A stretch of 64,000 nt of DNA from Litoreibacter arenae DSM 19593. GTDB taxonomy: Bacteria > Pseudomonadota > Alphaproteobacteria > Rhodobacterales > Rhodobacteraceae. Within the stretch, counting starts at the first letter, position 1. Every line of letters begins with the position of its first letter. Below are positions 55,196-63,255 of the stretch, piece after piece. The notes beneath the pieces were generated by a model. The model was not told where the DNA came from, did no database searches, and saw nothing but the letters and a program-made list of their open reading frames with translations. The stretch spans positions 776,871 through 840,870 of the forward strand of contig NZ_KE557306.1 of assembly GCF_000442275.2 (NCBI RefSeq). The letters run 5' to 3'. The position numbers were made by a program, and so were the translations under genes.

Positions 55196-55298
55196 AGCGA
55201 AATCGGTTTAATCTGCAACAGACCGCATCACTCAACGCGTTGAAATCTTTGATTTCAGGCAGCGTTGAGTGATTCAGATTTACCGATTTCTGCTCTAG
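55193..55298. repeat. 106-bp palindromic repeat, copy 2
   Basis: Second copy of the element at 24722-24827, about five mismatches by eye. It starts with the stop codon of the RTX gene and ends with TAG, which on the minus strand stops a short 60-codon frame. Terminal inverted repeats and the inner CTCAACGC / GCGTTGAG pair are kept, so the two copies share structure as well as sequence. Confidence 0.8.
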
Positions 55299-55477
55299 CG
55301 TTTTCGGTCGTCGCAGCAATGCGCGATCACAGTTTGACGAATGCCATCCGGTAGATCACCTGTTCGCCGGTTGTCGGTCATTGTGCCGGTCTCAACCGTC
55401 TCCCGCATCCACGAGATCATTCCCCGAGGGCCATTAGAGCGTCGGATCGCGACATTTGTTTTCTCTTGAGCGGTCAA
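55295..55477 (-). other. Doubtful short minus-strand frame next to the repeat
   Basis: A 60-codon frame from TTG 55477 (or an internal ATG giving about 41 aa) runs to the TAG in the repeat. It reads a hydrophilic sequence (TDNRRTGDLPDGIRQTVIAH). There is no ribosome site and no recognised family. It may be chance or a remnant. It is listed because its stop codon mirrors the situation at the first repeat copy. Confidence 0.2.
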
Positions 55478-55540
55478 GTCACCAAAGAGGCGGCTGATGC
55501 ACAGGCGCAGGATGTGGCTGGGTCAACATTTGAAAACTGC

Positions 55541-55618
55541 CAAAAAAAAACGCCAGCACGAAGCTGGCGTTAAGTTATTGAGGCAGGTTTCATACAGGCA
55601 AGAAACCTATCGAGCAGT
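55541..55618 (-). ncRNA. Candidate small RNA with own promoter, two hairpins and terminator
   Basis: Read on the minus strand, a start near 55618 (seven bases after a -10 box) gives an RNA of about 77 bases. It forms a 7-bp hairpin (AGGTTTC / GAAACCT, 55585-55608), a short single-stranded AU-rich stretch, then a 9-bp GC-rich hairpin (AACGCCAGC / GCTGGCGTT, 55549-55571) followed by nine U. No reading frame fits it. This is the layout of an Hfq-type trans-acting sRNA. Expression is not shown. Confidence 0.6.
55542..55571 (-). terminator. Rho-independent terminator of the minus-strand sRNA candidate
   Basis: On the minus strand the stem AACGCCAGC / GCTGGCGTT with loop TTCGT is followed by nine T (plus-strand A-run 55542-55550). 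It is the clearest intrinsic terminator in the window. It cannot serve the plus-strand genes, as the T-run is on the other side. Confidence 0.82.
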
Positions 55619-55624
55619 GACACC

Positions 55625-55653
55625 GTTATAAGCATTTCACCGCCGCCCGCCAA
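55625..55653 (-). promoter_or_regulatory. Sigma-70-like promoter for the sRNA candidate
   Basis: On the minus strand TTGGCG (55653-55648) and TATAAC (55630-55625) stand 17 bases apart, a fit to the -35/-10 consensus of four and five out of six. It points away from the solute-binding-protein gene at 55733. Confidence 0.58.
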
Positions 55654-55732
55654 GCTAAAAGTTTGAAAAGGCTGGAAACCCTGCGTAGCATGATCCTTAA
55701 CAAGAGCAGGCGCCTGAAGGATTGTTACCAGA

Positions 55733-57544
55733 ATGAAACCAAACTATTTCCGATTTGTGCGCGTGGGACTTCGCTGCGCTGCAATCCTTGCAGCATCCAC
55801 GGCTTTGGCGGAGCCGCAGCATGGCATAGCTATGTATGGCGACCCTGTCCTTCCACCAGACTTTGTGTCCCTGCCATACGCCAATCCGGATGCGCCGACA
55901 GGTGGCAAAATGGTCACGGGAGAGGTGGGGGGATTCGATTCGCTGAACCCGCATATCCGCAAGGGCCGGGTTCCTTGGCAGCTTCGCTTCCTCGCATATG
56001 AGAGCCTGATGGGGCGGTCCTATGACGAGCCGTTCACGCTTTACGGGCTGCTGGCAGAGACCATCGAGACCGATTCGACCGATCTTTGGGTCGAATTCAA
56101 GCTGCGCGACGAGGCCCGATTCTCGGACGGCAGCCCGGTGACGCCGGAGGACGTGATCTGGTCCTACGAGACGCTGGGTACCGAAGGTCACCCGATCTAC
56201 GCGAGCACCTGGCAAAAGATCAAATCCTCGGAAATCACCGATGACGGCAAGATCCGCTTCACCTTCACGGAACCGGACCGCGAGTTGGCGCTGATCATGG
56301 GGATGCGCCCGATCCTGAAAAAGGCGCAGTGGGACGGTGTGGAGTTCGGCGAAAGCGGCCTGACGACGATCCCGATCACCACCGCGCCCTATGTCATCGA
56401 CGATTTCGAGGCGGGGCGTTTCGTGTCGCTCAAGCGCAATCCCGACTATTGGGGCCGCGATATTCCGTTCCGGCGGGGCACCAACAATATCGACGAGCTG
56501 CGGATGGAGTTCTACGGAGACGCCACCGCCATGTTCGAGGCGTTCAAAGCGGGCGAGTTGAACACCCTGCGCGAGACCAGCAGGGCCAAATGGGACCAGC
56601 AATACGATTTCCCGCGCGTGCGGAACGGCGAGGTGATCAAATCCGAGATCCCGCATGAGCGGCCCACCGGCATGGACGGGTTCGTGATGAACACGCGGCG
56701 CGACATCTTCAAGGACTGGCGTGTGCGCGAGGCGATGTTGCAGGCGTTCAACTACGAGTTCATCAACGAGAAGATGAATGGCGGTGAAGGCTTGCCGCGC
56801 ATCGCGTCCTACTTCCACAACTCGGTTCTGGGCATGGAGCCGGGGGCGGCCACCGGCAAGGTGGCCGAGCTTCTGGAGCCTTACCGCGACCAGCTTCTGC
56901 CCGGCACGCTGGAGGGATACGAGTTGCCCGCGGGCGACGGCTCCGCGCGCAACCGCAAGGGCATCCGCGAGGCATCGCGCCTGCTGGAAGAGGCGGGCTG
57001 GGCGGTCAAGGACGGTGTGCTGACAGGACCGGATGGCAGGCCGTTCGCGCTGGAAATCCTGCTCAAGCAGGGCAGCGCGGAGCATCAGGCGATCATCAAC
57101 ATCTACAAGGCACAACTGGAACGGCTGGGCATTTTCCCGACCGTCACGGTGGTCGACAGCGCGCAGTATAACGAGCGCATCGACGCCTATGATTTTGACA
57201 TGACACATTTTATTCGCGGTCTGTCGCTCAGCCCCGGCAACGAGCAGGTGGCCTATTGGGGCAGTGACGGGGTGGACAATCCCGGCTCGCGCAATCTGAT
57301 GGGCATGGCGTCACCGGCGGCGGAGGCGATGATCCAGACGATGCTGACCTCGGAGAGCCAAGAGGACTACCGCGCGGCGGTCAAGGCGCTGGACCGCATT
57401 CTGACGGCAGGGCGTTACGCCGTGCCGCTGTGGTATTCCAACGTCTCGATGCTGGCCCATGACGCCAACCTGAAATATCCCGACACGCTGCCGGTCTATG
57501 GCGACTGGATCGGGTTCCAGCCGGATGTGTGGTGGTCTGAGTAG
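55733..57544 (+). CDS. ABC-type peptide-binding protein (family 5, YejA-like), orphan
   Basis: 603 aa periplasmic protein with a signal peptide ending near TALAEPQ. SBP family 5 motifs follow: YANPDAPTGGKMVTGEVGGFDSLNP, FKLRDEARFSDGSPVTPEDVIWS, APYVIDDFEAGRFVSLKRNPDYWG and ASYFHNSVLG near 385. The length and the HGIAMYGDP start fit the YejA/microcin-C or oligopeptide-binding branch. No permease or ATPase genes are adjacent. A ribosome site (AAGGA) lies upstream. Its 5' side faces the sRNA promoter. Confidence 0.9.
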   Translation: MKPNYFRFVRVGLRCAAILAASTALAEPQHGIAMYGDPVLPPDFVSLPYANPDAPTGGKMVTGEVGGFDSLNPHIRKGRVPWQLRFLAYESLMGRSYDEPFTLYGLLAETIETDSTDLWVEFKLRDEARFSDGSPVTPEDVIWSYETLGTEGHPIYASTWQKIKSSEITDDGKIRFTFTEPDRELALIMGMRPILKKAQWDGVEFGESGLTTIPITTAPYVIDDFEAGRFVSLKRNPDYWGRDIPFRRGTNNIDELRMEFYGDATAMFEAFKAGELNTLRETSRAKWDQQYDFPRVRNGEVIKSEIPHERPTGMDGFVMNTRRDIFKDWRVREAMLQAFNYEFINEKMNGGEGLPRIASYFHNSVLGMEPGAATGKVAELLEPYRDQLLPGTLEGYELPAGDGSARNRKGIREASRLLEEAGWAVKDGVLTGPDGRPFALEILLKQGSAEHQAIINIYKAQLERLGIFPTVTVVDSAQYNERIDAYDFDMTHFIRGLSLSPGNEQVAYWGSDGVDNPGSRNLMGMASPAAEAMIQTMLTSESQEDYRAAVKALDRILTAGRYAVPLWYSNVSMLAHDANLKYPDTLPVYGDWIGFQPDVWWSE

Positions 57545-57550
57545 GGGGCG

Positions 57551-58255
57551 CTACTGCGCCGCGATCTCTGCGGGCGGCTTCGACGGGTCGGCCTTGTTCG
57601 GGTAGACGAGGCCGGCCGAAATCACCAGCTTGGCGGCGTCCTCGACGCTCATGTCCAGTTCGATAATGTCGGATTTTGGCACGAACAGCAGGAAGCCGGA
57701 GGTCGGGTTGGGCGTGGTCGGCAGGAAGACAGACATCAACCCGCCGTCGGTCGGGATGCCGCGTGCGACCTCGCCCTTGGCGGAGGTCGAGATGAAGGCG
57801 ATCGCCCAGATACCGCGACGGGGGTATTCGACCAGACAGGCCTTCTCGAACGAGGTTTCGCGCTGCGAGAACACCGTTTCCGCGATCTGCTTCAACCCGT
57901 TATAGATCGAGCGCACGACCGGCATCCGGTCGACGAGGTTTTCACCGAAGCGCAACAGCGACCGGCCAAGGAGACCCTTGCCCATCCAGCCCACCATCAT
58001 GGTGAACAGCAGGAAGAACAGCACGCCGACGCCGCGCAGGTTGATGCCGATATATTGCTCGGGGCGGTAGTGGTAGGGGACGAAGGGCAGCACCCAACTG
58101 TCGATCCAGCCGACGATGCTCCAGATCAGCCACATGGTCAGCCCGATAGGGGCGATGACCACCAGACCTGCCAGAAAGTTGCTGCGCATGCGCGAGAAAA
58201 GACCCGCCTTGCGCGGCGGCTTTTTGTGGTCGGGGTCCATGTCGTCGAGCAGCAT
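57551..58255 (-). CDS. DUF502 family membrane protein
   Basis: 234 aa from the ATG at 58255; the frame continues to a TTG at 58279. Two membrane helices (NFLAGLVVIAPIGLTMWLIWSIVGW and GVGVLFFLLFTMMVGWMGKGLLG) are followed by a soluble domain with MPVVRSIYNGLKQIAETV, LVEYPRRGIWAIAFIST and VFLPTTPNPTSGFLLFVPKSD, all hallmarks of DUF502. Function unknown; relatives occur widely in proteobacteria and plants. Convergent with the binding-protein gene. Confidence 0.9.
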   Translation of the reverse strand: MLLDDMDPDHKKPPRKAGLFSRMRSNFLAGLVVIAPIGLTMWLIWSIVGWIDSWVLPFVPYHYRPEQYIGINLRGVGVLFFLLFTMMVGWMGKGLLGRSLLRFGENLVDRMPVVRSIYNGLKQIAETVFSQRETSFEKACLVEYPRRGIWAIAFISTSAKGEVARGIPTDGGLMSVFLPTTPNPTSGFLLFVPKSDIIELDMSVEDAAKLVISAGLVYPNKADPSKPPAEIAAQ

Positions 58256-58353
58256 TGGCGGCAGATATCTCTTTAACAACTAATACACATATCTATGGTC
58301 CCACTGCCCGTCCTACAAGCGGGCAGTGGGAGAATGCGCTCGATCGCGATTGG

Positions 58354-59256
58354 TTAGACCAGATTACGGGCTATTTCCGCCGCCAGCCTCGCATTGTTGA
58401 GCACCAGAGCGATATTGGCGGTCAGGGACGCGCCTTCGGTCAGGGTGAAGATACGGTCCAGCAGGAAGGGGGTGACGGATTTGCCGTCGATTCCCTGCGC
58501 TTCGGCCTCTTCCAGCGCCTGCGCGATGATCGGCGACAAGGTCGTGGCGGGGATTTCGTCCGCCTGCGGGATCGGATTGGCGACGAGTTGGCCGCCAGGC
58601 AGGCCCAGAGCGGCGCGTATCCGTTGTGCCTTGGCGATGTCGGCGGCGTCATCCATGCGCAGCGGGGCGTCGATGTCGGATTCGCGCGACCAGAAGGCGG
58701 GCAGGGTGTCCTGGCCGTAGACGATGACAGGCACGCCGAGGGTTTCCAGCACCTCCATCGTTTTTGGAATGTCGAGAATGGCTTTCGGCCCTGCGGCCAC
58801 CACGGTGACGGGGGTCTGGGCCAGCTCTTGCAGGTCGGCGGAGATGTCGAAGCTCAATTCCGCGCCGCGATGCACGCCGCCGATGCCGCCGGTGGCGAAG
58901 ACCTCGATACCGGCCAGATGCGCGGCGATCATGGTGGCGGAAACGGTCGTGGCGCCTGTGCCACCGGTCGCAAGGCACGCGGCGAAGTCGGCGCGGGACA
59001 GTTTGGCGACGTCCTTGGCCTGCGCCAGAGCCTCCAACTGGTCATCGGTCAGGCCGATATGAATCTGCCCGTCGATCACCGCGATGGTGGCGGGCACCGC
59101 ACCGGCGTCGCGCACGGTTTGCTCTACCTCGCGCGCGGTTTCCACGTTTTGCGGGTAGGGCATGCCATGGGTGATGATCGTGCTTTCAAGCGCGACGATG
59201 GGCTGGCCAGCCGCTTTGGCGGCCTCGACTTCGGGGGCGTAGTGCAAGGGGATCAA
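58354..59256 (-). CDS. psuG: Pseudouridine-5'-phosphate glycosidase
   Basis: 300 aa. It splits pseudouridine 5'-phosphate into uracil and ribose 5-phosphate, the second step of pseudouridine breakdown. Typical motifs: ALESTIITHGMPYPQNVETA at the N-terminus, GGTGATTVSATMIAAHLAGI, VFATGGIGGVHRGAE and VVAAGPKAILDIPKTMEVLETLGVPV. The start overlaps the psuK stop by four bases. Length is normal for the family. Confidence 0.95.
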   Translation of the reverse strand: MIPLHYAPEVEAAKAAGQPIVALESTIITHGMPYPQNVETAREVEQTVRDAGAVPATIAVIDGQIHIGLTDDQLEALAQAKDVAKLSRADFAACLATGGTGATTVSATMIAAHLAGIEVFATGGIGGVHRGAELSFDISADLQELAQTPVTVVAAGPKAILDIPKTMEVLETLGVPVIVYGQDTLPAFWSRESDIDAPLRMDDAADIAKAQRIRAALGLPGGQLVANPIPQADEIPATTLSPIIAQALEEAEAQGIDGKSVTPFLLDRIFTLTEGASLTANIALVLNNARLAAEIARNLV

Positions 59257-60128
59257 TAGCTGTCTCCGGAAATATAGGTGGCGGTTGCGGTCATGGCGTT
59301 TTGTAGCGCGGCCTGCGGCGTAGCGCCTTGGGATTCGGCGGAGATATGGGCCGCCATAAACGTATCCCCCGCGCCGGTGATGCGTTTCACCTGAACTTTG
59401 GGGGGTGTGAAGGTTAACAGGGTGTTATCCGCGGCCAGCGATGCGGCCTCTGCCCCGTTGGTGACCAGCGCGCGGTGCAATCCTTGGGACAACAGCGCGG
59501 TGGCAGCGGTCGCACTGTCGTGAAAGACGGAGCCGAGCAGCAATCCCGCCTCTTCGAGGTTCACATAGAGCGTTGCGGTGGGGTGGCTGAGGAACGGGCG
59601 CAAGCGTTCGGCCTTGCCGGGCGAGGCGGGCGCGAGACGCAGATCGGCCTTGGCGAAAGTGACGTCGGCGGCGATTTGGGTGAGCAGGTCCACGGTCAGA
59701 TTGCCATCCACCGCCACAAGCCCTGTCCAGCCGGACAAGGCGGCGCTCATCGGCGCGAGGATCGCATCTCCGGATTGTTCCAGCGAGTGCGCGTCGGCAA
59801 TGGCGGCGATAAGCCCGTTGCGGCCCTCAATGGCCATATAGCGGTCGGTGGGCAGCCCCTTGGGGCGATAGATATGGTCGGTGATCATGCCCAAGCCTGC
59901 GCAGGCCCGCATAAGCTCGTCGCCTTCCTCGTCTGTCCCTATTGCGGTCAGCAGGGCAGGGGTCATGCCATAGGCCTGCAACGCCATGGCGATGTTCATC
60001 GCAACCCCGCCCGGCGCGCGGGTGATGAGACCGGGGCGGTCGTTACCGCGCTCCATGTCTTGGTCATGGCGTCCGATGATGTCCCACAGGACCGCACCGA
60101 TGCACAGGATGTCAGGCGTCTTGCTCAT
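59253..60128 (-). CDS. psuK: PfkB-family kinase, probable pseudouridine kinase
   Basis: 291 aa ribokinase-like enzyme. GGVAMNIAMALQAYGMTPALLTAIG is the N-terminal PfkB signature, and the C-terminal signature RITGAGDTFMAAHI carries the catalytic Asp and anion hole. Directly coupled to psuG (ATGA at 59253-59256), so it most likely phosphorylates pseudouridine. No nucleoside transporter is adjacent. First gene of the pair; divergent from rpsB. Confidence 0.88.
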   Translation of the reverse strand: MSKTPDILCIGAVLWDIIGRHDQDMERGNDRPGLITRAPGGVAMNIAMALQAYGMTPALLTAIGTDEEGDELMRACAGLGMITDHIYRPKGLPTDRYMAIEGRNGLIAAIADAHSLEQSGDAILAPMSAALSGWTGLVAVDGNLTVDLLTQIAADVTFAKADLRLAPASPGKAERLRPFLSHPTATLYVNLEEAGLLLGSVFHDSATAATALLSQGLHRALVTNGAEAASLAADNTLLTFTPPKVQVKRITGAGDTFMAAHISAESQGATPQAALQNAMTATATYISGDSY

Positions 60129-60328
60129 GGCATGACCTAAAAGCAGGCCACGGGCGTGTGTTCAAGAGGATATCGCACTTCAAGCGGGTCGCGGCGCAGT
60201 GATATAGGGGGATCGTCGGCTTTTGGGCCTTTGGGGCTTGCAGCGCAGGGGCGCTTGGGGTAGTTGGCGCTCACTTCGCAGGCGGGGTCGGGCCGATTGG
60301 GGGAGAAATCCCATGACGTCCACCGGTT

Positions 60329-60359
60329 GAGGCAAATGCCTCTGACACCCCGCTGAGGC
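60329..60359 (+). promoter_or_regulatory. rpsB leader with mutually exclusive hairpins
   Basis: GAGGC (60329-60333) can pair with GCCTC (60338-60342) over an AAAT loop, but the same GCCTC can pair with a second GAGGC at 60355-60359, close to the ribosome site at about 60368-60375. The two pairings exclude each other. This suggests a switch for autogenous control by S2, which is known in other bacteria. The structure here is read by eye only. Confidence 0.42.
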
Positions 60360-60382
60360 TTAAACCGGAAAGGAAAACGGAC

Positions 60383-61156
60383 ATGGCTTTGCCAGAATTT
60401 TCGCTCCGTCAGCTGCTTGAGGCTGGCGTTCACTTTGGTCACCAAACCCAACGCTGGAACCCGCGTATGGCCCCGTATATCTACGGCGCCAAGAACGGTA
60501 TCCACATCATGGACCTGACCCAAACCGTCCCCATGCTGGACCAGGCGCTGCAAGTTGTGCGCGACACCACAGCAAAAGGCGGCCGCATCCTGTTCGTCGG
60601 CACCAAGCGTCAGGCACAACGCCCGATCGCCGAAGCCGCAGAGAAATGCGCGCAATATTACATGAACCACCGCTGGCTGGGTGGCACGCTGACCAACTGG
60701 AAAACCGTGTCCAACTCGATCAACCGACTGCGGTCCATCGACGAAGCGCAGGAAAACGGCTTCACCGGCCTGACCAAGAAAGAGCGTCTGGGCATGGAGC
60801 GTGACCAGGGCAAGCTGCAAGCCTCCTTGGGCGGCATCCGCGAAATGGGCGGCGTGCCTGACCTGTTGTTCGTCATCGACGTCAACAAGGAAGACCTCGC
60901 CATTGCCGAAGCCAAGAAGCTGGGCATTCCTGTGATCGCCGTGGTTGACACCAACTGCTCGCCAGACGGCATCGACTACCTGATCCCCGGCAACGACGAC
61001 GCATCGCGCGCCATCGGCCTGTACTGCGATCTGGTGGCCCGTGCGGCTCTGGACGGCATGCAGGCGCAAATGGGCGCGGCTGGCGTCGACATCGGTGCCA
61101 TGGAAGAAGCACCGGCCGAGGAAGCCGTTGCTGCCGAGGCCCCCGCAGAGGCCTAA
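60383..61156 (+). CDS. rpsB: 30S ribosomal protein S2
   Basis: 257 aa. [37 protein letters not shown] is split over the N-terminus, then the coiled-coil region and [25 protein letters not shown] near the end, all standard for S2. A C-terminal Ala/Glu-rich tail ([17 protein letters not shown]) is an alphaproteobacterial trait. A GGAAAGGA ribosome site precedes the ATG. Followed by tsf, the universal order. Confidence 0.97.
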   Translation: MALPEFSLRQLLEAGVHFGHQTQRWNPRMAPYIYGAKNGIHIMDLTQTVPMLDQALQVVRDTTAKGGRILFVGTKRQAQRPIAEAAEKCAQYYMNHRWLGGTLTNWKTVSNSINRLRSIDEAQENGFTGLTKKERLGMERDQGKLQASLGGIREMGGVPDLLFVIDVNKEDLAIAEAKKLGIPVIAVVDTNCSPDGIDYLIPGNDDASRAIGLYCDLVARAALDGMQAQMGAAGVDIGAMEEAPAEEAVAAEAPAEA

Positions 61157-61177
61157 GCCTTTCGCATGATCTATTCC

Positions 61178-61205
61178 CCCGAAGGCCCGATCTGCGGCCT
61201 TCGGG
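61178..61205 (+). terminator. Hairpin between rpsB and tsf
   Basis: Perfect 10-bp stem CCCGAAGGCC / GGCCTTCGGG with an eight-base loop, followed by C-rich sequence without a T-run. It probably limits read-through or stabilises rpsB mRNA, adjusting the S2 to EF-Ts ratio. The tsf ribosome site (CAGGAG) follows it. Confidence 0.6.
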
Positions 61206-61236
61206 ATCCCCCCAATTTCTATTCAGGAGTACCAAG

Positions 61237-62112
61237 ATGGCGATTACCGCTGCAATGGTGAAAGAACTGCGCGACACGACCGGCGCGGGCATGATGGACG
61301 CGAAAAAAGCGCTGACCGAGACCGATGGCGACATGGACGCCGCGGTTGACTGGCTGCGCACCAAAGGTCTGGCGAAAGCCGCCAAGAAATCCGGCCGCAC
61401 CGCCGCCGAGGGCCTCGTGGCCGTCAAGGTCGACGGTGGCGTGGGCGTCGCTGTGGAAGTGAACTCGGAAACCGACTTCGTCGGCAAGAACGCCGAATTC
61501 CAAGCCATGGTTTCCGGTATTGCCAACGTGGCACTGGGCGCGGCAAACACCGACGAGCTGGCCGCTGCCGATATGGGCGGCAAATCTGTCGCTGATGTCA
61601 TCACCGCCAAAATCGCCACCATCGGCGAGAATATGTCCCTGCGCCGCATGGCTCGTCTGGAAGGCCCCTCGGTCGTATCCTACGTGCACAACGCGGCGGC
61701 TGACGGCATGGGCAAAATCGGTGTTCTGGTTGCCCTGTCCGCCGAGAACGAAGCGTTCGGCAAGCAGGTCGCGATGCACGTGGCTGCTGTGAACCCCGCG
61801 TCGCTGTCCGAGGATGATCTGGACCCGGCCGTGGTCGAGAAAGAGAAGACCGTTCAAATGGACATCGCGCGCGAATCCGGCAAGCCGGAAGCGGTGATCG
61901 AGAAGATGATCGTTGGCCGCATGAAGAAGTTCATGGCCGAAGTGACCCTGCTGAACCAGCAATTCGTCGTGAACCCCGACCTGACCGTTGGCGAAGCCGC
62001 CAAGGAAGCCGGCGTGGAAATCACCGGCTTCAAACGTCTGGAAGTTGGCGAGGGCATCGAGAAAAAAGAAGAGAACTTCGCAGACGAAGTTGCGGCGACG
62101 CTGAAAGGCTAA
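61237..62112 (+). CDS. tsf: Elongation factor Ts
   Basis: 291 aa nucleotide-exchange factor for EF-Tu. The N-terminal UBA-like part contains [21 protein letters not shown], and the core has [20 protein letters not shown] and [10 protein letters not shown] (the TDFV motif contacts EF-Tu). The C-terminal [16 protein letters not shown] belongs to the second core subdomain. Length is normal. A strong terminator follows. Confidence 0.97.
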   Translation: MAITAAMVKELRDTTGAGMMDAKKALTETDGDMDAAVDWLRTKGLAKAAKKSGRTAAEGLVAVKVDGGVGVAVEVNSETDFVGKNAEFQAMVSGIANVALGAANTDELAAADMGGKSVADVITAKIATIGENMSLRRMARLEGPSVVSYVHNAAADGMGKIGVLVALSAENEAFGKQVAMHVAAVNPASLSEDDLDPAVVEKEKTVQMDIARESGKPEAVIEKMIVGRMKKFMAEVTLLNQQFVVNPDLTVGEAAKEAGVEITGFKRLEVGEGIEKKEENFADEVAATLKG

Positions 62113-62135
62113 GCTTGTCCGCTCTCTGAAAATAA

Positions 62136-62169
62136 AAACGGCGCGAGGGATATACCCGTCGCGCCGTTT
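62136..62169 (+). terminator. Terminator after tsf
   Basis: An 11-bp outer stem AAACGGCGCGA / TCGCGCCGTTT encloses an inner GGG / CCC pair; the downstream side ends TTTCTTTG. It works for the plus strand and, with its A-rich left side, may also work for the minus strand. Confidence 0.82.
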
Positions 62170-62224
62170 CTTTGTAGCCGGACCCCCACGCTGGGGATGA
62201 TGGGGTCCCGACAGGGAGGAGAGC

Positions 62225-62325
62225 AAACACCGGCCAAGACCTGTCGAAGCCTTGGCAAATGCGCGCCAACGGGATCAGGCCCCGCAGGCAGCAAGCCTTG
62301 GTATGCAAGGTGCACCCTAACATGT
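62225..62325 (+). ncRNA. Possible structured RNA resembling the SRP RNA apex
   Basis: The string TCAGG (62275-62279), a short closed loop (CCGCA) and AGCA (62290-62293) follow the order of the conserved asymmetric loop of bacterial 4.5S/SRP RNA. The flanks can be paired outward (CCAA with TTGG, TGCGCG with UAUGCA). The usual GGAA tetraloop is not present, so this may be a diverged SRP RNA or another structured RNA. No protein frame is convincing here. Boundaries are approximate. Confidence 0.35.
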
Positions 62326-62499
62326 GTCTCACGGCCGAAACCGTCACTCATGAGACATGCCTAATACTTGCTCCTCCGCGCCGCAGAATCAAAGTACGGC
62401 TTTCCATACCTCGACAATAAGCTTGGCAAGGCTAGCAGCATGAATGCGGGATTCGTGCTATGATTTCAGGGTGTTGGCTCGGGTCGGGGCAGGGCGGAC

Positions 62500-63255
62500 C
62501 TACCGTTCGATCAGGAAAAACTGGTTCTGGCTCGATGCCTTGAGGATCGCTTGCGCCGTTGTGTCCACATCAAGCGTCTCGCGTGCCAGCCGAAGGTGTT
62601 TTTCGATGGTCGCGGGGTTCAGGCCCATGATGGTTGCCGTGTCCTGAATCGTCTTGCCGTCTGCCACCCATTCCAGCACCTCGCGCTGGCGGGCGGTGAG
62701 GGGGCGGCGCTGGCCCGTCGTGTGGGGCAATTGCGTGACCTTCAGGTGCATGACCTTGTTGGCAAGCTCCAGATCCTCGCCATGCTTTTCCCAGATCTCG
62801 TCCACGTCGTCCTGCGTCAGTCCCCGACGCGCGGTCAATCCCGTAGCCCCCTTGGCACGCAGCGACACGTCATGGAAGCTGACCGTATAACCGGCGGTCA
62901 CATCCAGTCGCTGGTTCAGGGCGACGACTTCCATCTCGCCGGGGGAGAGCTTGCCGGACATGGCCATCTCCTGGATCATCCGCCAGCTGCATGCCCCGAC
63001 ATTCTCGGCGGCCCAGGCCACCATCGGTCCCTGATAATAGGCGCCGTCACCTACGAAATGCTCGACATAGGCGGGGTCGTGATTGGTCAGGATCAGGGCG
63101 TCTTGCAGGTCGCCCAAGGTCGTTCCCGTGCGGAATCTTGTGTAGCCGTAAACGATCCGGTCAAACCCGTATTCGGCCATTTTTGCCGTGTGCATCGACC
63201 AGACATCCTCAAGCGAATTGCTTGCTAGTAAACGGCTGAGATGCTCCTGAATCAT
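62500..63255 (-). CDS. LuxR-family regulator with autoinducer-binding domain (LuxR solo)
   Basis: 251 aa. The N-terminal autoinducer-binding domain (about 15-165, with FDRIVYGYTRFR, HFVGDGAYYQGPMVAWAAEN, VTAGYTVSFHD) is followed by a LuxR helix-turn-helix (LTARQREVLEWVADGKTIQDTATIMGLNPATIEKHLRLA split over 185-230). No luxI synthase is in the window, so it is a solo here; the genome may hold one elsewhere. The start overlaps the aroQ stop (ATGA at 63252-63255), a tight operon. The ligand could be an acyl-homoserine lactone or another small molecule. Confidence 0.9.
   Translation of the reverse strand: MIQEHLSRLLASNSLEDVWSMHTAKMAEYGFDRIVYGYTRFRTGTTLGDLQDALILTNHDPAYVEHFVGDGAYYQGPMVAWAAENVGACSWRMIQEMAMSGKLSPGEMEVVALNQRLDVTAGYTVSFHDVSLRAKGATGLTARRGLTQDDVDEIWEKHGEDLELANKVMHLKVTQLPHTTGQRRPLTARQREVLEWVADGKTIQDTATIMGLNPATIEKHLRLARETLDVDTTAQAILKASSQNQFFLIER

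Noticed and set aside
55196..55732. Possible tRNA or attachment site near the repeat
   Set aside because: No cloverleaf, no TTCRA arm and no integrase nearby; the structures fit a terminator and repeat better.
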